18,502 nucleotides of DNA, from the NCBI GenBank assembly GCA_031283025.1, contig JAITCP010000075.1, forward strand, positions 1 through 18,502. The letters run 5' to 3'. The notes beneath the pieces are model-generated. The model searched no databases, was not told where the DNA came from, and was given only the letters and a program-made list of their open reading frames with translations. Origin of the DNA: Spirochaetaceae bacterium. GTDB taxonomy: Bacteria > Spirochaetota > Spirochaetia > Treponematales > Breznakiellaceae. A program made the position numbers and the translations under genes. Of this stretch, positions 5,688 through 13,025 are shown one piece after another. Positions within the stretch are counted from its first letter, which is position 1; each line of letters starts with the position of its first letter.

Positions 5688-8627
5688 CTATTCCAAACCG
5701 AATTCCTTGCGCTTTTTAAGCAGTTCGTCATTTATTGTTATGCTGTAATCCAGCAATGTTTCCCGCGTGTCTTCCCCTTCATTAAGGATACGGCGCACCG
5801 CATTGGTTATATGGCGGCTGACGTAATAGCCACCCGGCACTTCCGGCGTGCCCACTGTCCAGGAACGCTGCTCCCGCAATACGGCCATTTGCTCCGAACC
5901 CCAGGAAAGCCGCGTAAACGCGTCAAAATTCGCCGTGGGGTAACGGGCTGCCGCTCCCATAACACTTTCCAGTTCCCGGCCAAAACGAAGCTGGGTGTCC
6001 GCACTGACCCACCACTTCAAAAATTCCCACGCGGCATCCGGGTGCTTGGCGTTGGAAAAAATCATTGTGGCAAGGGTGCCTGTCGGCACGGAACGGTCTA
6101 TGGAACCGTCCTTCTGCTTAAGGCCGGGCATACGGGCAAAACCCCAAAGGCCGCGAATCTCCGGCGCAAAAACTTCCAGGGTGTTAAAGTTTGTGTAATC
6201 GGCAAACGCCAGGGGCATCTCCCCGGTGCGGAACCTGTTTACAAAATCATAAACGGTGGGAGTTTTATAATGGGTAAAGAATTTTGTGTAAACGTCAAAC
6301 GCCTCTATGGCGGTTTCACCGTCAAGCAATGTCCGGGACCCGTCGTGGTTGTAAAGGCTGCCGTGCCGCTGGTACAGATGCGCCAGAAAGTTGGAAAAAT
6401 CAATGTTTGCCTGAACATTGGCCGCTACAGAGGGAATGCCAACGTTCATGTTGCTTTTTTGGATTATAGGCAGAATGTTAATAAGATCGTCCCAGGTGTT
6501 CGGAATGTCAATGCCAAGCTCCTCAAAAATATCTTTGCGGTAAAACATGACGTGGAAGTATTGCGTTTCCGGCAGGCCGTATACGCCGCCCGCATAACGG
6601 AAAGGAATAAAAACGCTCGAATCGAACTGCTTTTCTATTTCTGCAAAACCCGGCAATTTTGAAACATCCAGCGCTGCCTTGCGCACCGCGTAGTTTACCG
6701 GATCGGCCTGAGGTACGGTGATTGCCATGTCAGGCCCCGTACCTGCCACCACCGCCGGCATTACCGCATCAGCGGCCACCAGCTTAACATTCACCCGGAT
6801 TCCCGTATTGGGGGTAAACGTATCGTCTACCATGGATTTGAGGATAGTGCTTTGATCGCGCCCGGCAAGCATCCACACTTCCACAACATCGGAACCTTTG
6901 CGGTAAACATCGCCCAGGTTGTTGTAATCCACAAAGAACGACGCAAAAAAAGATCGTATTTCATGGGAAGCGCCGACAAAGAAATTCTCGCTTCTGCGCG
7001 GCAGGGTTGTACCGGCGGCGCTAACTACAATGTAATCGACATCCAGCCGGGACTGTGCAAGGGCAAGCAGGCTGTCTCCCAACGTGCTGATATTTGCCTT
7101 AAAGTTGGCGAGTATACGGGGGATTTTGTCCGGGCGGCTGACAAAAAGTTCCAACTGCCGGGCAAGGGTCAGCGCGGCGGCGGCCTGGGCGCTGCGTTCA
7201 CCGGCGTAGGCGGTAAGGTCGTCAACAAGTTTGTAGAGTATTTTGCTTTCCAGCGCCATGGCGGTAATTACTTCCGGGTATACCGTATCTACCCGGTAAT
7301 CGCGGTAAATGTCCGGCTCCGTCCCCGTTAACACCAGAATTTTGCGGTAAATGCTGTTAAGACGGTACACGCTTTCTTCCATGACGTTAAGAATTTCACC
7401 CAGATCGCCAAGGGCGGCCTGAAGCCGGAAACTGTGGCTGCCCCTGCCGAGGGGGAAAAGCATATCCCCTTCTTTGTCCCTGAAAGTAACAAGGTTCCAT
7501 TTGTTGTTGTACCTGAAAGGTACGGCGGCCAGCTCCTTGCAGGGGATTTCACCGTCTATCATAACGGAACGGTTTGACACAAAACCCCGGTTATAATTTT
7601 GCCGGCCCTTGACGGAAAAACGGTACATCCCGTCTTCCGGTACTTCAAATTCCCATTCTATCCATTGACCGGCAACGCGCCAGCTTTCGCCCCCGATCAT
7701 GTTGAGTTTGATCCGCGCTACGCTGGGGGGCTCTGTCGCGCCGGAAGACCGATCATAAATCGGATAAAGTGAAGGATCGGAACGGCGGACGGCAGCCTCT
7801 CCCTGTATCTTTGACACAAAATTGGTTCTGCTGTTTTTGTATCCGGCGGCATTAAAATTCGCAAGGCGTTCACGGTAACTTTTGGCGGGGATGGGGGCCT
7901 TTATTGACAGGCTGCGTATTGCAACCGGTTCGTTAATGCCTTCCAGCCGGACAGTGTTGTTCCCCGCGTTAAAATAAAACAGGTACGGTTCTACGATGTA
8001 CCCCAGGGAATCTTTGAACCACGCGCCCTCCCAGCGCGGTATTTCTATTTGGGCAGGGCGAATTTCGTTGCCCTGGTTATCAATGCGGAAACTTCCCGCG
8101 GCGTTTCCCCATACCCGCTGAAAAACAAGGCGATCCGCTCCAAGGAAGGGAGTTTCCCCGTTAATTTTAAGGGAGCGTTCTATATTTATTCCGCGCGATT
8201 CCAACGGGAAATATTCAAAGTAAATGTTATACAAACCGGGCTTTTCACAATTCACCGTATACTCAACAAAACTTTCTTCCGCCGTATGCAGGACTTTTGA
8301 TTCACCTTGAAAATTGTCCAGCACGGTAACGCCTTCCGCGGCTGTCCAGGAGAAAATATCCAAGGTCAAATCCTCTGCGCCAAAAGGCTGGTTCCCGTAA
8401 CGTTCCAGATAGCGGGTGTAGGTGTTGGTTCTGCCTATACTGGCCCCGCTTAAATCCTGACCCTGGTATTTTTCGGAAAAATCTTTATCTCCGGTACGGG
8501 TAACCAAAAAAACAAGAAGCACGATGACGGCAAGCACGGGAAGCCAAATATAATCAAGATATTTTTTATCTATGGATTTTTCGGATTTTTCGGATTTATC
8601 GGCACCGGAAGAATTATTTTGCAGCAT
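5688..8627 (-). CDS. Large membrane-anchored extracellular solute-binding protein with N-terminal beta-sandwich modules
   Basis: At 979 residues this is more than twice the size of an ordinary sugar-binding protein. Residues 1-25 are polar, and one membrane segment (about 26-43) with no lipobox predicts an N-terminal membrane anchor rather than a lipoprotein. Two beta-sandwich-like, carbohydrate-binding-type regions follow (about 90-245 and 270-405; each has a W/F-rich strand pattern around WEGAWFKDSLGY or WIEWEFEVPEDGMYRFSVKG). A mostly helical linker (about 410-530) precedes a classic SBP family 1 domain from about 580 to 940 (typical features: GTGPDMAI, YGLPETQYFHVMFYRKDIFEELG, AWEFLKWW). 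The ATG lies inside the 3' end of the upstream GH5 gene, with GAGG 9 nt before it, so expression is coupled to the glycanase. It should deliver oligosaccharides to the two permeases. Similar long SBPs occur beside DUF5696 in Firmicutes. Confidence 0.92.
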   Translation of the reverse strand: MLQNNSSGADKSEKSEKSIDKKYLDYIWLPVLAVIVLLVFLVTRTGDKDFSEKYQGQDLSGASIGRTNTYTRYLERYGNQPFGAEDLTLDIFSWTAAEGVTVLDNFQGESKVLHTAEESFVEYTVNCEKPGLYNIYFEYFPLESRGINIERSLKINGETPFLGADRLVFQRVWGNAAGSFRIDNQGNEIRPAQIEIPRWEGAWFKDSLGYIVEPYLFYFNAGNNTVRLEGINEPVAIRSLSIKAPIPAKSYRERLANFNAAGYKNSRTNFVSKIQGEAAVRRSDPSLYPIYDRSSGATEPPSVARIKLNMIGGESWRVAGQWIEWEFEVPEDGMYRFSVKGRQNYNRGFVSNRSVMIDGEIPCKELAAVPFRYNNKWNLVTFRDKEGDMLFPLGRGSHSFRLQAALGDLGEILNVMEESVYRLNSIYRKILVLTGTEPDIYRDYRVDTVYPEVITAMALESKILYKLVDDLTAYAGERSAQAAAALTLARQLELFVSRPDKIPRILANFKANISTLGDSLLALAQSRLDVDYIVVSAAGTTLPRRSENFFVGASHEIRSFFASFFVDYNNLGDVYRKGSDVVEVWMLAGRDQSTILKSMVDDTFTPNTGIRVNVKLVAADAVMPAVVAGTGPDMAITVPQADPVNYAVRKAALDVSKLPGFAEIEKQFDSSVFIPFRYAGGVYGLPETQYFHVMFYRKDIFEELGIDIPNTWDDLINILPIIQKSNMNVGIPSVAANVQANIDFSNFLAHLYQRHGSLYNHDGSRTLLDGETAIEAFDVYTKFFTHYKTPTVYDFVNRFRTGEMPLAFADYTNFNTLEVFAPEIRGLWGFARMPGLKQKDGSIDRSVPTGTLATMIFSNAKHPDAAWEFLKWWVSADTQLRFGRELESVMGAAARYPTANFDAFTRLSWGSEQMAVLREQRSWTVGTPEVPGGYYVSRHITNAVRRILNEGEDTRETLLDYSITINDELLKKRKEFGLE
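8574..8600. repeat. Three 9-bp tandem units near the SBP start
   Basis: Three adjacent units GGATTTTTC, GGATTTTTC and GGATTTATC encode a short Lys-Ser-Glu repeat at about residues 10-18 of the solute-binding protein, in its cytoplasmic N-terminal tail. Nine is a multiple of three, so copy-number change would alter length but not frame. Confidence 0.85.
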
Positions 8628-9933
8628 TGACCATCGCCTCTATCATAGTTTTGCTTACATCGGAATTGGGCTGGCCGTCGGCTCTGGAAAAAAGGCCGAA
8701 TTTTTCGCCGCCGCCGGTTGTTGCGCCGTTGTCCCAATAAATGGGAACAAGGCCGTATTTTTTGGCGGTACTGCACACATGGGAAAGATAGGCAAGCCGT
8801 GACTGCCGGGCTTCCGTATCCCTGGCTGAATCGCCGGGATAGACCTGGCGGACTGCGCCCATTTCCGCGATGATAACGGGAATACCCTTATCAACAAACT
8901 TTTCCTTAAAGGGGGCAAAAACGGCATCTGTACTTTGCTTGTCTTCGGCGGAACCCCATTTAGACATCTTGCCTTGTATGCCGAACTGGTACGGATCGTA
9001 ATAATGAAAGGTAACAACCTGTTTATCGGGAACAGTGTCTCGGGGCAGAACAAAGGCGGAGCTTAGGGTATGTTTGGCCTTGGTACAGTAACCGGGGATT
9101 ACCAGATAGCGGGTTTCATTATTGCCGCCGCTTTTGCGCACAATGTTGGTAAAGTACTGGTTCCATTCGTTCAGAATATCGATCTGCGGGTTCAGTTCGC
9201 TTTGATTCCCCTCTCCCCAGCCGCCGTCGTGCAGTTCATTGAACGATTCAAACATAAGCCATTCACCGTAATTTTTAAAATACACGGCTATTTGTTTCCA
9301 AACACGAATAAATTTCTGGGTTATTTGGTTGTAGTTCTCTGTGCTTTCCCGTGCCCTAGTAAGGGAAAGCCAGCCGTCTTCTTTTGTTTTACCGGAAGTG
9401 GAACCGTCATGGTGGAGGTTGATGATCACCTTGAGGCCCGCTTTGTGGGCAAGGCCGGCAACTTCGCCAACGCGGCGCATCCATGCGTCTTCTATATGAT
9501 AATCCGGCGCGGCGCCGATACGGCCCATCCAGGTAATTGGTATGCGAACTATATCAAAACCCGCCGCCTTTAGGCCGTTCATCAGGTCTTGATTTATCTC
9601 CGGGTTCCCCCACAGGGTTTCGCCGGACTTGCCGTTGCTGTATGCGTCCAGGGTGTTCCCCACATTCCAGCCCAGGGCGATTTTTTCATCCCGGAAATAC
9701 CGGAGGGCGGTTTTGTTCCCCATGGCTTCCGCCGGATAGGCGCTTTCTGTATCGGGAACATTGGGAACATAATCAAAATCTATTCCGCCTACGGCCTTTT
9801 TTTCCGGCGCAGACGGGCAGGAGAGAAACAGGAAAGTTAGTATAATTAAAAAACCACGGAGGAGCGCGGAGGAATACGGAGTTGTAAAAATATTAATTCT
9901 CTGTAAAACTCCGTGGTTATTATTTAATCGCAT
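8614..9933 (-). CDS. GH5 glycanase lipoprotein (second of tandem pair)
   Basis: This 439-residue retaining beta-glycanase has the family 5 hallmarks in order: GWNVGNTLDA (about 88-97), VRIPITW (129-135), INLHHDG (171-177), FESFNELHDG with acid/base Glu233, VTFHYY (307-312), IIAEMGA with nucleophile Glu357, and YWDNG near the end. The motif set resembles subfamily GH5_4 (endo-beta-1,4-glucanase, xyloglucanase or lichenase); mannanase activity is not excluded. A lipobox FLSC (Cys39) predicts lipid anchoring, but the n-region is unusually long (about 27 residues) because residues 6-28 are encoded by a palindromic repeat. No in-frame ATG lies between Met1 and the hydrophobic core, so the long n-region stands unless a non-ATG start is used. 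The gene overlaps the upstream GH5 copy and the downstream SBP gene by 14 nt each. Confidence 0.93.
   Translation of the reverse strand: MRLNNNHGVLQRINIFTTPYSSALLRGFLIILTFLFLSCPSAPEKKAVGGIDFDYVPNVPDTESAYPAEAMGNKTALRYFRDEKIALGWNVGNTLDAYSNGKSGETLWGNPEINQDLMNGLKAAGFDIVRIPITWMGRIGAAPDYHIEDAWMRRVGEVAGLAHKAGLKVIINLHHDGSTSGKTKEDGWLSLTRARESTENYNQITQKFIRVWKQIAVYFKNYGEWLMFESFNELHDGGWGEGNQSELNPQIDILNEWNQYFTNIVRKSGGNNETRYLVIPGYCTKAKHTLSSAFVLPRDTVPDKQVVTFHYYDPYQFGIQGKMSKWGSAEDKQSTDAVFAPFKEKFVDKGIPVIIAEMGAVRQVYPGDSARDTEARQSRLAYLSHVCSTAKKYGLVPIYWDNGATTGGGEKFGLFSRADGQPNSDVSKTMIEAMVNAAK
8625..8640 (-). promoter_or_regulatory. Internal ribosome binding site and start for SBP inside the GH5 3' end
   Basis: On the minus strand GAGGCGATGGTCA directly precedes the SBP ATG. 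The same bases encode the terminal Glu-Ala-Met-Val-Asn of the GH5 protein, so ribosomes ending the glycanase can restart here. It matches the site at 9931-9946 except for one base. Confidence 0.75.
9852..9918. repeat. Palindromic CGGAGGA-type repeat inside the GH5 signal region
   Basis: AACCACGGAG (9852-9861) and CTCCGTGGTT (9909-9918) form a perfect 10-bp inverted repeat. The left arm continues as three 10-bp units ending in CGGAGGA or CGGAGTT (to about 9881). The element is fully translated as residues 6-28 of the downstream GH5 lipoprotein. It looks like a small mobile palindrome that landed at the GH5/GH5 junction without breaking the frame; mobility is inferred. Confidence 0.85.
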
Positions 9934-11158
9934 TGATCATCGCCTCGATACATTCCCTGGATTCGGAGCTGTTGGCTTGGCCGGTAGTACGGCTAAAGAG
10001 ACCGAAACTTTCTCCGTTATACTGGTCGGGCGTGGTAGACCCATTGTCCCAATACACAGGAACAAGGCCGTACTTTTTGGCTGTTCCAAAAATATGGGCG
10101 AGGTAGGCTTTGCGTGAATTGTGGGCCTGGGTTTGTTTTGCCGGATCACTGGAATACACCTGTCGCGACGCTCCACATTCGCCAATGATTACCGGAATGT
10201 TCCGGTCAATAAAATATTCCTTAAAAGGCTTAAAATCGTTGTCGATGGTATTTTTGTCCTGAGGAGTACCCCAATCAGATCGTGCTGGTCTATTATTGCC
10301 TCCGCCTAATCCCACATTATCCGGGCGGTAGTAATGAAAGGTTACAACCTGCCTGCCGGGGGAGGGGTCAACGGGCAGTTCGAAATTATCGCCAATTCTC
10401 TGAACAGGATGGTCTTTAATTCTTCCGCCGGGATAGGTACATTCGGGAATGGTAGCATACGAGGGGATTACCAGAAAACGTGTTTCGTTGTTACCACCGG
10501 TACTGCGTACCACGTCGGTAAAAATCTGGTTCCAATTGTTTAGGATGGCAAATTGAGCCCTGGCTCCGTTGGCCGTTCTGAAATCGTCGCTCCAGCCCCA
10601 CCGTCCGTCCTGAATTTCGTTCATTGATTCAAACATCAGCCATTGATCGTAATCCTTAAAATGGGCGGCAATTTGTTCCCACACGCGGCGGAATTGTGCG
10701 TCAATCTGTGCTTTGTCGCTTGCGCTGTCCCTGGCTTTTTTAACGGAGAGCCAATAGTTGTCGTCGTGGTGGATGTTGATAATTACCGTAAAGCCCGCAG
10801 TATGAGCCATATTTACTACTTCCGCAACACGATTAAGGCGGGCAGTCTTGATAGTATAATCCGGAGCAGCGCCAAAGTCCCCCCATGTTACGGGGATGCG
10901 AATAAGGTTAAAACCAGCCGCCTTAACTCCGTTCATAAGGGCTTGGTTTACAGCCGTTCCTACCCATTCTGTTTCGCCCCCAACACCGTTCCTATGAGCA
11001 TCCAAAGTATTCCCCAAATTCCAGCCGGCGCTTAGGTTGTTGTTTATAAAGTAATCCAGAGCGGTACTGTCTGTTAGATTAAAAGTCTCCGGCTCACTTG
11101 GGCAGGAAGCAAACAATAACGACAAAAAAATCAGTACAAGGGGAAGGTGTTTTTTCAT
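9920..11158 (-). CDS. GH5 glycanase lipoprotein (first of tandem pair)
   Basis: From the ATG at 11158 (AGGAG 5 nt upstream, better spaced than the adjacent GTG at 11161) the protein has 412 residues. Its signal ends in lipobox FASC (Cys19), predicting a lipid-anchored exported enzyme. Family 5 motifs follow: GWNLGNTLDAHRNG (about 45-58), IRIPVTW (86-92), INIHHDDN (127-134), FESMNEIQDG with acid/base Glu181, VTFHYY (272-277), IIGECGA with nucleophile Glu327, and PVYWDNGST. It closely resembles the next gene and is its tandem paralogue, also GH5_4-like by motif. The expected reaction is endo-hydrolysis of a beta-1,4-linked glucan, xyloglucan or glucomannan. The last codons (Ile-Glu-Ala-Met-Ile-Asn-Ala) contain the start site of the second GH5 gene. 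Confidence 0.94.
   Translation of the reverse strand: MKKHLPLVLIFLSLLFASCPSEPETFNLTDSTALDYFINNNLSAGWNLGNTLDAHRNGVGGETEWVGTAVNQALMNGVKAAGFNLIRIPVTWGDFGAAPDYTIKTARLNRVAEVVNMAHTAGFTVIINIHHDDNYWLSVKKARDSASDKAQIDAQFRRVWEQIAAHFKDYDQWLMFESMNEIQDGRWGWSDDFRTANGARAQFAILNNWNQIFTDVVRSTGGNNETRFLVIPSYATIPECTYPGGRIKDHPVQRIGDNFELPVDPSPGRQVVTFHYYRPDNVGLGGGNNRPARSDWGTPQDKNTIDNDFKPFKEYFIDRNIPVIIGECGASRQVYSSDPAKQTQAHNSRKAYLAHIFGTAKKYGLVPVYWDNGSTTPDQYNGESFGLFSRTTGQANSSESRECIEAMINAIK
9931..9946 (-). promoter_or_regulatory. Internal ribosome binding site and start for second GH5 inside first GH5
   Basis: GAGGCGATGATCA on the minus strand directly precedes the ATG of the second GH5 gene and is also the codons for the C-terminal Glu-Ala-Met-Ile-Asn of the first. 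Spacing and 14-nt overlap are identical to the GH5/SBP junction. Confidence 0.75.
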
Positions 11159-11185
11159 CACAACTCCTGGGCTTTACAGTTTTTT

Positions 11186-11215
11186 CCCCAGCATCCAGGG
11201 ATTTAGATGCCGGGG
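11186..11215. other. Hairpin in the GH5 leader
   Basis: CCCCAGCATC and GATGCCGGGG can pair as a 10-bp stem (one G-U in RNA) with a 10-nt loop, about 27 nt before the first GH5 start. It is followed on the minus strand by six A rather than T, so it is not a typical terminator. It may act on mRNA stability or processing. Confidence 0.5.
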
Positions 11216-11227
11216 GCGAAACATTAG

Positions 11228-11262
11228 GCTTGTTCCAAAACTAACCGGGTTTTGGAACAAGC
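11228..11262. repeat. Perfect 14-bp inverted repeat between CIA30-like and GH5 genes
   Basis: GCTTGTTCCAAAAC (11228-11241) and its exact complement (11249-11262) flank a 7-nt loop, starting 5 nt beyond the CIA30-like stop codon. There is no T run after it in either direction. Its core TTGTTCCAAAAC matches the terminal repeat of the 161-bp element at 16474-16634 at 11 of 12 positions, so it may be a minimal copy of that family. It and the hairpin at 11186-11215 are the only evident structures in the 108-bp gap 11159-11266; no clear promoter was found there. Confidence 0.8.
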
Positions 11263-11266
11263 TCAA

Positions 11267-11842
11267 TTACATAAATAACTGGAGATCGTAAATCTTTACC
11301 TTAAAGGTTCCGGGCTTGCCGTTGTTGGTGGTCTGCCATTGGATTTGGGTAGCACTGTTCTGATCGAATTTTTTCTTGATCCCCCAATCGGTAGGCTGGG
11401 CAAGGGAGCCGACCCTGACTGTTATGGTGCTTACCTGATCCTTTTTGGTGTTAAATCTGGTTTTGTAAAACGCTGAATCTGTAATGTCAGAAGTACAGAA
11501 CATTACGTCATAGGCATTGCCGTCTCCAAGTATCTTAAAAGAAAACGATTTTGTTTTTTTAAGCAATTCTCTGGTGGGATCATCGGGATGGGCATACCAG
11601 CCGACATAGCCGTACTGGTATTTGTTGGTAACTTCACCGGAAATTTTATAGACTGTGGTGATCTTTCCGTCTATAGTTTCATAGTCTTCAAGTAATGTGC
11701 CCCGGGATGATCCCTGGTTCGCTGCATCAGTAAAATAACCCCAAGTCCAGGAGCCGGGAACTCCGTCCGCAGCGGCGACAAGCAAAAACATGACGCACAA
11801 AACCGGAAGCGCCGCTTTTAGCAATGTTTTCTTTACGTTCAT
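11267..11842 (-). CDS. Secreted CBM11/CIA30-like protein
   Basis: This 191-residue protein has a signal peptide (MNVKKTLLKAALPVLC and a hydrophobic core to about residue 23; likely cleavage near VAAA/DG) and no lipobox. The mature part (about 30-190) is a single beta-sandwich-like domain with the layout of CIA30/CBM11 folds: WTWGYFTDAANQG near the start, a central GYVGWYAH strand, a SFSFKILGDGNAYDVMF core strand, and a C-terminal KVKIYDLQLF strand. CBM11 binds beta-1,4 and mixed-linkage glucan; the assignment is by pattern only. It follows the GH26 genes by 9 nt with an excellent AGGAGG site and precedes the GH5 pair, so a free carbohydrate-binding helper is the simplest reading. Confidence 0.72.
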   Translation of the reverse strand: MNVKKTLLKAALPVLCVMFLLVAAADGVPGSWTWGYFTDAANQGSSRGTLLEDYETIDGKITTVYKISGEVTNKYQYGYVGWYAHPDDPTRELLKKTKSFSFKILGDGNAYDVMFCTSDITDSAFYKTRFNTKKDQVSTITVRVGSLAQPTDWGIKKKFDQNSATQIQWQTTNNGKPGTFKVKIYDLQLFM

Positions 11843-11851
11843 AAAAACCTC

Positions 11852-13012
11852 CTATTCTAATCTGTATTTTGTTAAATCCGGCAGTTCATCCAACGTGATT
11901 ACCCTGTCGTGATTATACACCTTTGTTTTGTGGGCATTGGTATTGTGGTATTCCCCGGTCCAAAAGTTGTTTTCGTCTGTTTGTCCCTGGGTAGAACCGG
12001 ACCGATCATTCCACGTCATAAACCATAACCACATTGCATTGTCTTCGTAACACATATCCGGGTTCGGGATAGCGCCGTTTTCCGTCAGGGCTACCATGCG
12101 ATCTTTCCCCGGAACCATTGCACGGGTTTGACTGAAGTAAGTCCTTTGAGAGGAGTAATCTGTCGGGTTATTGTTATGGTAAACATCATACCCCACAATA
12201 TCTACAGTAGCCGGGTTGGGGAACCAATCGGCTCTTTGTCCGTTCCATACCCAAATCAGGTTGTCCAGTCCCTTTTCGCTGGTCAGGTAATCGTACATAT
12301 ACTCCCAAAGGGCTATGCAGGGCTTTGCTCCGCTGGCCCCCCACCAGAACCAGCCGCCTGAAGCTTCATGCAGGGGCCGCCAAAGTACGGGAATATCCTG
12401 GTCTTTGAGCAACTGGAGCAGAGCGGCAACCTTATCCAGATCGCCTTTGATTGTTGTTTTGAAAGCGCTGCTTTCTGTATCCAGTTGATTATTTTTCCAG
12501 GGGATGCGGAAGTCTGTCTGGTTTGTATAGAACTGGCTGCTTGTTACCCGCCAGTGCCAGCAAAAGGCAACTATACCGTGAATGTCCGTATTATCCGGCA
12601 GCAACTTTGCGGCGGGTGACGTACCGTTCATTTTGTTTTTGCCTTCCCACCATTCAATGGCCTCGTCAACCTGGTCCCTGCCATAGCCGCTCCAATTGTT
12701 TGGAAGGTCGATAAAATCAAACCCCTTGAGGGCCGGGTACTTCCCCGTGTCGGTATAAACACGGGCGATCATGTCCATTGTGGAATTGGTAGTCCAGGCG
12801 GTATCCATCTGGCCGGAGATGATGTTTTTGCCGTACTGATCGGAAAGATAGTTAAGCAAGCGCTTGGCATTGTCTGAATGAACACCCCAGGTAACGGGAG
12901 GCGCCGTAACGGGGGGGCCAACCGGCTCAGGGTCAGATGGGCAGCCGACAAACAGCAGGAAGAAGCATACTAACGGGGAAACCGCCCAAAGCCGCCAAGA
13001 CACCTTTTTCAT
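11852..13012 (-). CDS. GH26 beta-mannanase-like lipoprotein (second of tandem pair)
   Basis: This 386-residue protein has a lipoprotein signal with lipobox FVGC (Cys24), a Pro-rich linker (about 25-42) and one catalytic domain. Family 26 features appear in order: NIISGQMDTAW (about 63-73), PALKGFDF (93-100), DIHGIVAFCWHWR (143-155), VLWRPLHEASGGWFWWGA with acid/base Glu216, NLIWVWNGQ (251-259), VDIVGYDVY (270-278), and MVALTENG with nucleophile Glu311. GH26 enzymes are mostly endo-beta-1,4-mannanases, with some lichenase and xylanase members, so mannan or glucomannan is the best substrate guess. It lies 13 nt after its paralogue, with AGGAG 10 nt before the ATG. Long stretches of near-identical DNA with that paralogue indicate recent duplication or gene conversion. 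Confidence 0.93.
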   Translation of the reverse strand: MKKVSWRLWAVSPLVCFFLLFVGCPSDPEPVGPPVTAPPVTWGVHSDNAKRLLNYLSDQYGKNIISGQMDTAWTTNSTMDMIARVYTDTGKYPALKGFDFIDLPNNWSGYGRDQVDEAIEWWEGKNKMNGTSPAAKLLPDNTDIHGIVAFCWHWRVTSSQFYTNQTDFRIPWKNNQLDTESSAFKTTIKGDLDKVAALLQLLKDQDIPVLWRPLHEASGGWFWWGASGAKPCIALWEYMYDYLTSEKGLDNLIWVWNGQRADWFPNPATVDIVGYDVYHNNNPTDYSSQRTYFSQTRAMVPGKDRMVALTENGAIPNPDMCYEDNAMWLWFMTWNDRSGSTQGQTDENNFWTGEYHNTNAHKTKVYNHDRVITLDELPDLTKYRLE

Positions 13013-13025
13013 CTTCCCGGTACTC

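Noticed and set aside
5811..6662. A 283-codon plus-strand frame antisense to the solute-binding protein gene.
   Set aside because: It is the complement of a strongly conserved SBP domain, rich in basic residues, with no domain pattern; long antisense frames are common in such codon usage.
6852..7331. A 159-codon plus-strand frame antisense to the SBP gene.
   Set aside because: No recognisable domain, no ribosome site and full overlap with a well supported gene.
9070..9573. A 167-codon plus-strand frame antisense to the second GH5 gene.
   Set aside because: It lies fully opposite GH5 catalytic motifs and lacks its own features.
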